Source of the DNA: Argyresthia goedartella
Lineage: Eukaryota > Arthropoda > Insecta > Lepidoptera > Argyresthiidae
Reading direction: 5' to 3'
DNA length: 64,000 bases
Assembly: GCA_949825045.1 (NCBI GenBank)
Contig: OX463810.1
Coordinates: 32,746,201 to 32,810,200 of the forward strand
In this document: one piece after another, positions 42,877 through 53,479 of the stretch
Numbering within the stretch: the first letter of the stretch is position 1
Layout: each line of letters opens with the position of its first letter
Notes under the pieces: generated by a model
Told to the model about the DNA's origin: nothing
Databases searched by the model: none
The model's input: only the letters and a program-made list of their open reading frames with translations
Position numbers and translations under genes: made by a program

Positions 42877-42900
42877 TGGACTCGCGCGGGTCGTTCGCGC
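42867..42900 (+). promoter_or_regulatory. Programmed -1 frameshift site (unit 2)
   Basis: A AAA AAC at 42867-42873, then TAG at 42874-42876. Same sequence and potential downstream stem as unit 1. Confidence 0.85.
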
Positions 42901-45900
42901 TCAGATATTTATTACGGTTCGGGTGGACAGCCGATCGAATTGGGAAAAAGCATAGACTGTATGATTTGTGTAATTTGGATTCGGACGTGGGTGTGAATGA
43001 ATTTATTCAATTATTAGCGCATAAAGCGCACGGATATGCCGTGTGTTTAGATGAAAAATCTAGATCGAATTATAGAGATCGAAATGACAGACGTTTACAT
43101 ACGATATTCAGAGACGACGATTCGACTGAGTGTGGGCGCGAGTTATGTAGTACTTTGACATTACCTGAGATAGATGTGCGTATTGGGAATATTGTTGTAA
43201 GGAGTTTGATTGATTCGGGGAGCGAAATCAGTGTAATAAGTCGGAGAGTGTACGAAGAAGTGTGCAGTCAATTGGGAAAACCGACGGAAATACCGATTCC
43301 AAGTTTGAGAATCACAGGTGCGTTTGGAGTCAGTAAGGAAAAGGTTGATAAATTAGTAACGTTACCATTAACAATAGGTGAATGCGTTATCGATACTCCA
43401 ATGCTAGTATTAACAAGGGTGCCTAAAGATTTAATTTTGGGGTTTGATTTTATACAACAGACGCGAGCCAGTTTAACGTGTGAGGGTAATAAGAGGCTAA
43501 TTATACGAAGCGCCGGGCGGATGTGTGAAATACCATTAGGTACTGGTCCTAATCAGGATTCTTGCTGTTGTACAATGGGAGTACAGAACCAAGATACCAG
43601 TAGAAATATGATAGAGGAATATGTGAATAATTCATCAATACCTGTTGAACACAAAACAAGGTTATTGCCGGTGTTAAATAAACATGCAGAGTTGTTTAGC
43701 GATAGGATAGGTCGGACAAATAAATATATACATGAGATAAAAATGAGAGATGAAACGCCTTTCGTAAAACGAAGCTATCCCATACCGTTCGCATATCGCG
43801 ATAAAGTAACAAAACGTTTGGAAGAGATGGAATTGATAGGTATTATTAGCAGGCAATCTACGGATTTCAGCAGTCCATTGACTTGTACATTAAAGAAAAC
43901 AGGAGAGGTCCGTATTTTGCTAGATGCACGACAATTAAACACTGGAATGGTCGGGGAGGTTGAAACCACACCTTTAATGAGTGAGATATTGCAATCCGGG
44001 CGCCGGATAAATTACATAGGAGTTATTGATATCAAAGATGCGTATTTTTCTATACCATTATCAGACGAATCTAAACGATACACGGGTTTTGTATATCAAG
44101 GCAGAAGTTATGTTTACAACGTTTTGCCTCAGGGGTTGAAAACCAGTGTGGGTTCATTTTCGAGGGCGATGGACTTAATTCTAGGGCCAGAGGTTAGGTC
44201 ATATTGTTTAAATTTTGTTGACGATTTGGCAATTTTAACTGAGGGTGACTTCGAACAGCATTTGTCTCAAGTGGACACGGTTCTGAGTAAATTGAAAGAC
44301 GCGGGCTTCACATGCAAACTAAAAAAATGCGAGTTCGCACAAAAAAAGGTCAAGTTATTGGGGCACATTTTGTCTACACAAGGTTTGCAGATGGACCCGG
44401 ACAAAATTGAAACACTTAAATTATATCCGTCACCCAGAACTGTCAGGCAATTGAGGGCGTTTTTGGGGTTCATAAATTACTTTAGGAGGTTTATAAAAAA
44501 TTTTGGAACATTAACACAGCCCTTGTACAATTTATTGCGGTCTGGAGTCAAGTTCGTCTGGAGTGCGCAGATGCAAAGTGCTTTTGACGAGATAAAAAAT
44601 CAATTCTCAGAAAGTATAATTTTGAGTCAGCCATTGGCGGGAAAAACATATTATGTTCAATGTGACGCCAGCGCTATAGGAATTGGGGGTTATGTTTATC
44701 AGTTAGATGATTCGGGCCAGGAACGAATTATAGGGTTCTGTTCGCAGGCATTCAAGGGTGCCCAGACTAGATGGTCGGTCAGTGAACAGGAAATGTATGC
44801 AGTTATATACACTTTAAAGCGATTTGAGATATACTTGCGGGGAGAAAAGGTTATTATTAGAACTGATCATAAAAGTTTGACGTTCATTAAGTCGTGGACT
44901 TTATTGGGTGCACGCGTAACGAGGTGGATTATGTTTTTAGAGCAATTCGATTACGACATAGAATTTGTGCGAGGGACTGATAATCAAATTGCCGACACGC
45001 TAAGCAGGCAAATGGCGGGACCTGGAGGTATGAATGACAGTACAAATGTTCAGCCGGGAATATTCTGGTTTCAGGCATCGAATACCGCAAGTGTTATTTC
45101 GAGTTTACGGGACATTGCGAGATTACAAAGCGAAGATGAGCGGTTAAATCGAATTAGCGGTTGTATCAGACGTAATGTGGTAGATACCGGAACGAGAGGT
45201 TTTGGAAATTACAAGCTAGTAGGTGATACGTTATATTTTCACGTGCCGAAGCGGAACGTACAGTTGCTAGTAATTCCGAAATCACTACAGGAGGAACTTA
45301 TTTTACACATACATGAAGAAATAGGTCACTACGGCAGATATAAAATATTAGCACTGATGAAGGACAGATATTATTTTCTTCATATGAGTAGGGTGATTAG
45401 CGCGGTGATAAGAAGTTGTGACATATGTCAAAAGGTCAAACCAAGTACTAACAATACCGTTGGTCCTTGTACACCGGTGTTGGCGGAAAGGTTGGGTGAG
45501 AAAGTTTTCTCGGACCTTTATGGGCCATTGCCCGTAGGTAAATTCGGATATCAATATATATATGTGATTCAAGACGTGTACAGTAAAGTAATAAAATTAT
45601 ATCCAATGCGAAAAGCGACAGGTAGGAGCGTGCTCGCTTGTACAAAGAGATTTCATAGGGAAGTACCTATCGAAACTATAATTACGGACTCAGGACCACA
45701 GTTCATATCGAAAGTTTGGGAATTTGGACTCAAACAGCTGGGGATTCGGGTCACTCATACGTCGGTGTATTGTCCAAATTCCAATAGCGTAGAAAGAGTG
45801 AATCGCGAGCTAGGTCGGCTGATTAGAACCTATTGCGGCGGAAGTAATCGTAGTTGGGTAGACGTGTTACCGGACATTCAGAATTGCTATAATAATATCG

Positions 45901-46337
45901 AACACACAAGCACGGGCTTTGCGCCTAATGAGTTAGCGTTTGGTAGGCGGGAACCGTTAACTATTGACAAGGAATTAGGCGATGAATGGTTATTAGGCCA
46001 TAGTGTGCGGGATACGGAACAGGTGCGAAATGTAGCGATAGAAAACTCTAAAAGTTCTAGTGAACGACGTAAGCGACAGGCGGACAAACGGCGTAAGTTA
46101 GAGGTCTATCGTATAGGTGATTATGTGAAACTTAAGACTTTTGTGCGTTCGAATAAAGAACATAAAATCATGCGGAAATTTTCGTTGTTGTATAAAGGGC
46201 CTTATGTTATTTCGGCAGTGGTATATCCTAACTGTTATACGTTAGTAGATCCGGGTTCAAATGAGATATTGGGTAACTTCAATGCTATAAATATAGCCAG
46301 GTATTATGTGAGGACGAATAAGGGCGTAGATAAATAA
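42876..46337 (+). CDS. Gypsy Pol (unit 2)
   Basis: 1153 codons translating to the same protein as unit 1 Pol, with intact protease, RT, RNase H and integrase motifs. Two intact units in one array mean that either could supply enzymes. Transcription from LTR 1 could also run through LTR 2. Confidence 0.96.
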   Translation: MDSRGSFALRYLLRFGWTADRIGKKHRLYDLCNLDSDVGVNEFIQLLAHKAHGYAVCLDEKSRSNYRDRNDRRLHTIFRDDDSTECGRELCSTLTLPEIDVRIGNIVVRSLIDSGSEISVISRRVYEEVCSQLGKPTEIPIPSLRITGAFGVSKEKVDKLVTLPLTIGECVIDTPMLVLTRVPKDLILGFDFIQQTRASLTCEGNKRLIIRSAGRMCEIPLGTGPNQDSCCCTMGVQNQDTSRNMIEEYVNNSSIPVEHKTRLLPVLNKHAELFSDRIGRTNKYIHEIKMRDETPFVKRSYPIPFAYRDKVTKRLEEMELIGIISRQSTDFSSPLTCTLKKTGEVRILLDARQLNTGMVGEVETTPLMSEILQSGRRINYIGVIDIKDAYFSIPLSDESKRYTGFVYQGRSYVYNVLPQGLKTSVGSFSRAMDLILGPEVRSYCLNFVDDLAILTEGDFEQHLSQVDTVLSKLKDAGFTCKLKKCEFAQKKVKLLGHILSTQGLQMDPDKIETLKLYPSPRTVRQLRAFLGFINYFRRFIKNFGTLTQPLYNLLRSGVKFVWSAQMQSAFDEIKNQFSESIILSQPLAGKTYYVQCDASAIGIGGYVYQLDDSGQERIIGFCSQAFKGAQTRWSVSEQEMYAVIYTLKRFEIYLRGEKVIIRTDHKSLTFIKSWTLLGARVTRWIMFLEQFDYDIEFVRGTDNQIADTLSRQMAGPGGMNDSTNVQPGIFWFQASNTASVISSLRDIARLQSEDERLNRISGCIRRNVVDTGTRGFGNYKLVGDTLYFHVPKRNVQLLVIPKSLQEELILHIHEEIGHYGRYKILALMKDRYYFLHMSRVISAVIRSCDICQKVKPSTNNTVGPCTPVLAERLGEKVFSDLYGPLPVGKFGYQYIYVIQDVYSKVIKLYPMRKATGRSVLACTKRFHREVPIETIITDSGPQFISKVWEFGLKQLGIRVTHTSVYCPNSNSVERVNRELGRLIRTYCGGSNRSWVDVLPDIQNCYNNIEHTSTGFAPNELAFGRREPLTIDKELGDEWLLGHSVRDTEQVRNVAIENSKSSSERRKRQADKRRKLEVYRIGDYVKLKTFVRSNKEHKIMRKFSLLYKGPYVISAVVYPNCYTLVDPGSNEILGNFNAINIARYYVRTNKGVDK

Positions 46338-46733
46338 GATAGTGTATAAAGGTTATATAATTAAGCTGTAAGCTGTAAATTTGAGTAACTACTTTGTAGA
46401 TTTAAGGATCTTGCATGGTTTGGAAACAAAAACAAAAAAAAAAAAAACAAAAAAAAAACAATTTGTATATATATATAGTAATACGAATTAGGATAAATTG
46501 CGGGTAAGCGAGGTTGTATAGTTAGATAGATAAATAAGATAAGACAGGAGAGAACTCAATCGAGTTGTGTAAATATTATATACATAATTGACAGATTCAT
46601 CGGTCTGTGTACATGATTTGAGATGTTCGTACATATAGAGTAGATATGTACAAAGCATGGGTAGCATAGTGGTAATGAGATCCTTGCGCCATGTTAACTG
46701 AGATAAACAGTGTCTCAAGGTCTGGGAGGGGGC
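46338..46733 (+). other. Gypsy 3' leader with polypurine tract (unit 2)
   Basis: Same as in unit 1: an A-rich run, then GGGAGGGGG just before LTR 3. Confidence 0.8.
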
Positions 46734-48938
46734 TGTAATGGTACACGAGAGTCGGTACATTAGATACTTCATTCTGCGTGATAGAGGGCTAGCCCAACGC
46801 CGCGCTGTTTTGAATGCGAGAATCGGTTCAGATAACGTTTGAGGGTTTTGCATAGCTTACTGGCAAAGTTCGCAAAAAAGATGCGTGGGTTGATTCGTGG
46901 AATTTCAGTTCAGGCCAAGTTTTTTTTGTCGCATTCCTGCGACATGTGTAGAAATCAGAGCCGATTTGGCTGCGCGTTGAATAAAATTATGAATAACTAA
47001 ATAATGAAAGGTTATTACGGAACGGAGAAAGCTATTATGGTGATTGCAAATATACAATTGCGATTGAGGTATGAGATGGAGGGTTTGACACCTCTGGAAT
47101 GAATATCATTCTGGTAGGTCTTTGCCACGCGCGTCTAGCGGTCGGGAAATGCTTAATTAATCGCAACAAGCTTTTATTGGTCAGCGATCAACAGATTCTG
47201 TGTATCGGCAGTACCAAATGATTTGAGTGATAACCTACGGTTGATCATAGTGAATATGCGTACACACAATTTGTAGAACGGCGGATCTGCATGGCATGGT
47301 TGAAATTGGACCCTGTGTAGTTAGTGATAAGAAGCTTCGCTTGGGCAGAGCGTATTTGCAAAGGACGCATGTGGGGCATATAAATACCAGAGCGTGGGAG
47401 GGGAATGCATTCAGTCTCTGCGTCTAGCCTCTGTGACAGTCGTCTTCACGAGTTCTAAAAAGTTTTGTCTGCCGTGTTACGCGTCAGAACTATACGAATT
47501 GGTGATTGCGAAGTTTCAGTGGGTTTTCGTGAGTGTCTGAAGCGCCGAGATATACCTCGGTTCCTACCTTTATATCAACCTACCCCTAATTCCAAAACTA
47601 TCCTTGGGTCGTTAGGAAAGAACTTGTAAGTCAATTATTCTGAGTCTGAGTCTGGGCTTGGAGCGACCCTAAATTCCTTTTTCCTTCACCATAGGGTTCC
47701 TGGATTGGCTCTTAGGATATTCGCGGGCTAATCCTCTCCTCATTCCTTTAGAGTAGCGAGTTTTGTAATTCCCACACACACAGTCGTTAAACATTCAAGC
47801 ACATTCAAATCAAACTCAACCATTTTCGAGTGGTGTCGATAATGGACGTGGTATAACACTAGGTTTTTAGACTAGGCTAGACAGGAGTTTGGTTGCGGCT
47901 AAACCTAGGTTGTCAGGGCATAGGGAGACTGTTTGATCGATGAGGTTCCGCGGATGGAAATAACAAATTCAGAACAAAGTTAAACCGGTGTCAACACAGT
48001 TAACATATACTGTTGATATTTTGACATTTGAGTGTTGTCGGGGACGCGCGAAGAGATCAATTCACAGTCTAAAGTTCATTGTTTAGGTCCGGGTAGGTGT
48101 TTTGCATTGCCTTGGGTCAGATTGGATTCAAGTTGCATTTTTAAATTAAATGTAAATTTCGCTGGGTATCTAATGTGTAAGTTGAGTCGGTATATATGAT
48201 TTGGCTCAGCCCAGGACGTGCTGCGGCTAGTGGAATTCATAGTTCGGTATTTATCGAATTATGCACTTCGCTATGGTGTGGGTTAGATATCCTAAAACAA
48301 TAATGCTTGCGTTTCGATAACATCCAGCTCAAATTGCGCAGAGTTGAAGGTTTCAAAACGTTACGGACCTTTTGAGGTAACCGCTAGTTCAGAACCCATT
48401 TCGGAACTCAAATCGCAATTGTGTAAACCGGTCTTTTCGGATCGTTATTGCCGTGAACAAAATATATAATTGGAACCACCACAAGCCGCTACGAGCGAGC
48501 ACATGAAATATAATTGAGTACTCACGTCGTAAAACTACGACGGATATCTATACTATAACTGTGATCGATCACTAAAACTATAACTAAAATTACAACAAAA
48601 GATGTTCCAATGCGCTCATATATACAAAAACCAGATGGTGCCATCACATAAAATATAACAACGATCGTTTTGGCGCAATACACCGCTGACTGATGCGAAT
48701 TACCGGCTCGCGGACATATATGCTTTCTCTGTCTAACTTGAAACTGTAACTTTCCGAACCAAGCTTCGTTCGACTATTGTACGCCTAACAGATTTCTCGA
48801 TGAACGAGAAATTCAGACTTATCATTCTTACTTACAAATCTTACAGCTGAATCGGGTCCTCTCATTTTGGGATAGATAGAATAGACGATCATAGTTACTG
48901 GTAGCGGCGGCTCAGACCTTAGCCCTGGGGCCGTTACA
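46734..48938 (+). repeat. Gypsy LTR 3
   Basis: 2205 bp, ending CCGTTACA at 48938. The flank CTATGTGAAC follows, unlike the internal sequence after LTRs 1 and 2, so this is the outer end of the array. Confidence 0.95.
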
Positions 48939-49025
48939 CTATGTGAACTTTTCCTCTATCTGATTTTATTGCTCTATTTTAAGACAGTTGAAGGTCTCTT
49001 TTAAGACACTATAACTAAGTCTTCT

Positions 49026-49375
49026 TCTTTCAAGGGTCAGTGCATACTCTACTAGAATAAGATACCTCTGGAGATTTTGAAATTGCTATTTGAGCAATTT
49101 AAAAAGCATGTTAAAGCGACTTTGTCGTAAAAGGTATTTATTTGTATAACAATGTTCAAGATTACTTAAATGACGGGACTGTATGGGGTTAATCTGGCTC
49201 AACACAGACCTTGCTGTTAATAGGTTTTAAAATCAATCAAGCAAATTTTAATAGAGATCTAAAAATCAATCTGTGGGAGTTTTACGCCCTCCTCTCCCAC
49301 AGTGGTCCAATGTAGAGAAGAGGCAAAAATGACGTTTGCTAAGTAAATGACAATATCTACAGTAATAAATAAAGG
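49026..49375 (+). mobile_element. 3' fragment of the CR1-like family of 58300-61127
   Basis: It matches 60725-61100 base for base over long stretches: the end of ORF2 (frameshifted here), the stop, and a 3' UTR with a conserved CTACAGTAATAAA end. About 65 bases of UTR near 60915-60985 are reduced. 48939-49025 shows nothing recognisable. Confidence 0.85.
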
Positions 49376-49464
49376 CAACAAATAGAATGATCACCAACAT
49401 TATTTTTCCTATCCAAAATGGGTAAATGCTACCCAAAATGGGTAAATTGATCACCAAAAGTTGC

Positions 49465-49615
49465 AGAAAATATCAGGGCAAAATACTGCGGTAGCTTAGG
49501 TGAAGGGTAAAGGGGGTGAGCGAAGCGAAGCCCCTTTTATCCTTCGTGTTAGGTTGAACACGTAAGAACAGAAAATATTTAAAACATAAACATAAGTACA
49601 CAAAACATAAAAAGA
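49465..49615 (+). repeat. MITE family M, copy M2 (partial)
   Basis: Holds the family core TGCGGTAGCTTAGGTGAAGG, GTGAGCGAAGCGAAGCC, ATCCTTCGTGTTAGGTTGAA and the AAATATTTAAAACATAAAC segment. Both terminal repeats are missing or replaced by a different TTTGGTGAT-rich sequence (49380-49730) that repeats several times around it. The remaining interval to 50367 has a GC-rich patch at 49900-49930 and no gene. Confidence 0.75.
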
Positions 49616-50367
49616 AGTTTGGTGATAATTTATCCAAACACAATTTGGTGATCGTTTACTTATTCTGGCGGTTGTTTCTAATTTATTGGTAGTAAAATAG
49701 GTGCGTTTTTGGTGATCGTTTAAACATCGTTTAAACAGCCATAAATAAATTTGACTTAGACTTCATAAATATTTCGGTGTACTGAAATCAAATTATATAT
49801 AGATAATGACCTCGACTTGAAGTCTCCATCAGTAAAAAATAGTTGGAATCACACACAATCGCACCACACCTGCGCACACGCTAACGTTTACTGTCGCACT
49901 GGGAGCGCCGGCGGGCGGCGGCTAGACGAGTATGAGAATATGAGACGGTAACTTCGCGTATTGAGGAATACGTGGCGCAACAACTGGTTCTGAATGCATT
50001 ATCAGCTATAGGGTTTGTCCATAGGTGTAATAGTTATAAGGAAAAGCTCAGTTTTTAACATTTTGATTTTGGGCTTTTGTCTCTAGTTTGAGCAAATGGT
50101 ATACTGTAAGAGTTTCTTTAATAATGATTGAAATGAATCTATCATAATCATAGAAATAATGGCTATAGTGCTAAGTCTATAGAATCTTGCCCTAGGTTTT
50201 GCATATTCAAATTCAGAAGAAAATCGCTTTGATATCATAGAAACACGATTGAGTGTTTGGATATTTTATTCAAAATAATATTCCATTGTAGTCAGTCTTA
50301 CACGCATAAGTAAGGCGTAATGTGAAATTCACTTTGTACCCAAAAAAAATATGTAAATAACTAAAGG

Positions 50368-51057
50368 GAAATATTAAACTGCACATCAAAAATACTGATT
50401 TTCCCAGCAAATATCCCTTATACATATTTGCTGCGGTAGCTTAGGTAAAGGGTAAAGGGGGTGAGCGAAGCGAAGCCTCCTTTATCCTTCGTGTTAGGTT
50501 CAACATGTAAGAACAACAACAAATACTTAAAACATAAACGTAGGTACTCATTATAGTAGTTTATGTGACTGCTACATAATGGAGGGCATTAATACTCGAG
50601 AGTGGGTTTATGAAACGAGCCGAAGGCGACTTTCATAATAATATCACTCGAGAGTTTTAATGCCTTATTATGTACAGTTACATACACTGGTTTATCTACA
50701 CACATATCATAAGCTCTCTTTGATGTGTTCAGGAACCGCATGTTTAACCGGCATTGTGGCTCTGCAGTTGTTTAACTTGTTCTGTAGTACCAACTTCACG
50801 CAGGCGGGCGTCGGCGTTCGAAATTTGAATGTCATAATATGTAGAAAAATTACACATTATGGTCATAATGTGTAATTTTTCTGATAAGAAATGAGTTTTT
50901 ACCAAGTAGTTTAACATTATGCTGATCGTAACGTGCGGTTTTTGGACGCAGTAAAAAGGGTTTATGATACGTGTGTAGATAAAATATTTAAAAGAGTGTT
51001 TTTTTTTATCTTTTTTTGCGGTGCAAATCAGTATTTTTTGGTGTGCGATTGATTAAA
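50368..51057 (+). repeat. MITE family M, copy M3, carrying a nested insertion
   Basis: Left end GAAATATTAAACTGCACATC... at 50368 and right end ...GTGCAAATCAGTATTTTTTG at about 51022-51057. The middle is interrupted at about 50545-50985 by unrelated sequence with two ACTCGAGAGT motifs and a 19-bp hairpin. It ends 38 bases after the Dph2 stop codon. Confidence 0.75.
50843..50882. repeat. 19-bp perfect hairpin
   Basis: 50843-50861 pairs exactly with 50864-50882 across a 2-base loop. It lies in the sequence nested in MITE copy M3, and no function is apparent. Confidence 0.85.
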
Positions 51058-51094
51058 TACTAGCCATAACTAAATAATAAAATAAAGTTTTAAA

Positions 51095-53354
51095 TTATTG
51101 TTTATCTGGTTCATTGTTGTACTGCAGCGGTATACCCTTGCGGCCTTGCTGCGCCAGCCTCACCTCGGTCTCACCCAGCCTCTGTTCCAAGCCAGCCCAC
51201 GATCTGTCCTGTAAGCTCCTGCCGATGTTCTCCAAAGCCCAGTTCTGCTTCTCCACTAACTCCGTGCTGTCCCCGCTGCCGCAGCCGCTGCCCAGTATTG
51301 TCGCCCTGATGTTGCCCGTGATGAGACTGACGTCAGTGCCTTCCTCGACCTGGCCTATGTCGCGGTAGTACCTCCGGCCGGGCAGCAGCTCGTCGAAGTC
51401 CGTCACGTGCGTCGTGAAGTAGGCCTCCCTGTTAGCGTTGAGCGCCACTTCCAGCTCGAACGGGTACGCGATGGGCTTGTACAAGTCGCGGCTGCTGTAC
51501 AAGTCGTTCTCTGGACACGCGACCATCACGTAGATGTCGATCTGGAAATTAAGGGAAATATTAAACTGCACATCAAAAATAGTGATTTGCACAGCAAATA
51601 TCAGTGCTGAATGCTGCGGTAGCTTAGGTGACGGGTAGAGTGGCTAAGCGAAGCGAAACCCCTTTATCCTTCGTGTTAGGTTAAACATGTAAGAACAAGA
51701 AAAATATTTAAAACATAAACTTAAGTACACATAAAATATTTAAAACATAAAAAGTTTTTGTGTTGATCCTTTTTTGCTGTGCAAATAAGTATTTCGCTTA
51801 GCAACGAAATACTTATTTCGAGATACGCTAAATTCCGTATTTATCAGTAGTCTCCAATCAAAATTGGCGCCGCCGATAAGCCAATCAGCATTTTGCGAAC
51901 TTGGTAGCAATCAATACACCATCTCTATGCATTTTCCATTACAGAATATGGCCCCAGGGTTAGCACATATATTTTGTTCTAGAGCGTATCAGACAGAAGT
52001 AACTATCCAACAAAATGCAATTTTTGATATAATATGTTCTTTAGAAGTAGTCTTACCTCAGGAAAATTGGCCAACTTAGCTACATTAGGTTTCCCGACGG
52101 ATACAATATAGCTTTTCTTGCCGTTAGCCTTGCACAGCTGTTTCAGCCGGCTGATGATGTCCTTGGTCTGGTCTCCGGACAGCTTGCACACCAGGATGCC
52201 CACAGTGCGGGCATCCTTGCACTTCTCAACGAGGAAGCGACGTCTTTTAAACCAGACTGTCTCGTCCATGCGCTCTGCAGAGCCTAGTTGCGGATTCAGC
52301 AGGTACCAATCAGTAGCTGAAAATATAATTAAACTAACTAACTCAAAGCCACCCTTAACCATATGCCTCCCAAAGCAGCCATTCGTTTCTTGTTATTGGA
52401 AGTGTACTTGAAAGACCACAATTTGGTCAGGTTCCGGAGAGAGAAATTAAAGTCTAAGGCACTACCCAGGAGAATGTACAGGGTGATGAGATCCAAGTAT
52501 TTCCTGCGGACTCAAGAAACAACCCCACAACCATTTATTTCGGTCATGTTATTTTGATATTGTCTCCCAGTCACATTGACAATTGTCAAACTTCAGGCTG
52601 CTGGTTTGCCAAGTGCTATGATGTACCTTACTGCCTTGGCAGCCTTGCATCTAAGTCTATTTTAGGTAAGACAAAATACCTGCTATAGAAATAGTGTAAT
52701 TAAATAATGTCTGTCCTCTAGATCCCAGATAAACACATATGCAGTCTTTTAGTGTCTCCAATGGAACATTCTGAGCTTTCTTGTCCTTCAGGACTCTTCC
52801 CATAAATCTGTTAGGCTTGTCTTCTATTGCCACATAGGCTATGTAGCTTTGTGGGTAGGTGAGGAACCACTCTGAGGAAAGATTATCTGTGAAGAGAGTG
52901 AGAACTTCAATAAAGCTAAAGTAATACAATAAAAGCATTAGTTTAGACAAATATTTGCAACATTAGCAGAACAGACTCCATGTAACTTTTTGTACAGATA
53001 TGATAAGGCCAGTGTGCACACGAATTTGTTGGGTGTATCTGAACATTGAAGAGGGGAGGTCTGTTGTTATGACCAGTCAATATACTCCACGAGAAGAGTA
53101 CCCCAATCAAAACAAGAAGAAATTGTCACTAACCTTTGCAATGCTCAAACTCTGGATCATAAAACAGGCAAAGTTTAACATTATCATCTGAATCAAATGT
53201 TTTCCTCAAATTGCGCGTCACAGCTACGACATCCAGACCGAGTTTTGGAAGAACTGTGAATGTGGGGATATCTGCCTTGGAGAAACAGCTGTGGCCATAG
53301 TGAATCACTGCGTTAGCCTGGACATGCATGGCAGCTACAGAGTCCACACAGCAA
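51095..53354 (-). CDS. Dph2: Diphthamide biosynthesis protein 2, last four exons
   Basis: Exons on the minus strand: 53354-53134, 52886-52680, 52316-52057 and 51541-51095 (stop). Phases join correctly (1, 1, 0) with GT-AG borders. Motifs in order: S-C-C-V-D, V-I-H-Y-G-x-x-C; W-F-L-T-Y-P; R-R-R-F-L-V-E-K-x-K-D-A, G-K-K-S-Y, V-G-K-P-N-x-A-K-L-A-N-F-P-E; then V-A-C-P-E-N, F-E-L-E-x-A-L, T-D-F-x-x-L-L-P-G, S-W-x-G-L-E. DPH2 partners DPH1 in the radical-SAM-type Fe-S complex that transfers the 3-amino-3-carboxypropyl group to a histidine of elongation factor 2. The N-terminal ~90-110 residues, including the part before S-C-C, were not found in the window. Confidence 0.93.
51552..51802 (+). repeat. 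MITE family M, copy M4 (nearly complete)
   Basis: Left end AAATATTAAACTGCACATC, core, and right end TTTTTTGCTGTGCAAAT, with terminal inverted repeats of about 30 imperfect bases. It lies in the last Dph2 intron. Its left end is about 8-10 bases from the 3' splice site (AG at 51542-51543), so its sequence forms the pyrimidine and branch-point region. Confidence 0.85.
51783..51818. repeat. 14-bp hairpin at the right end of MITE M4
   Basis: 51783-51796 pairs exactly with 51805-51818 (8-base loop). The right end of M4 is partly duplicated in inverted form. Confidence 0.75.
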
Positions 53355-53479
53355 CTGTAGAGAAATAACATTAATTTACAAATCAAAGAGCAATCAAGAG
53401 AATGAAATCAAAGGTAAGAGCGCCTATTGTCGTACAGCACCACGTATCGCACACTTGGCACAATATCCTCAGTATTATA

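Larger units (their letters stand above)
32090..48938 (+). mobile_element. Ty3/Gypsy retrotransposon tandem array: LTR-internal-LTR-internal-LTR
   Basis: Three 2205-bp LTRs start at 32090, 39412 and 46734, exactly 7322 bases apart. Between them lie two internal regions with the same gag and pol ORFs. Translated ORFs of the two units are the same, and the LTRs read alike wherever I compared them, so the array is very young or was duplicated recently. The outer flanks (...GACTGC left, CTATG... right) do not form a target duplication. Such arrays arise by LTR-LTR unequal crossing over or by insertion of an LTR-joined circle. A false duplication in assembly must also be considered. Confidence 0.95.

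Noticed and set aside
51114..51368. Plus-strand ORF opposite the last Dph2 exon
   Set aside because: Antisense shadow of conserved DPH2 sequence.
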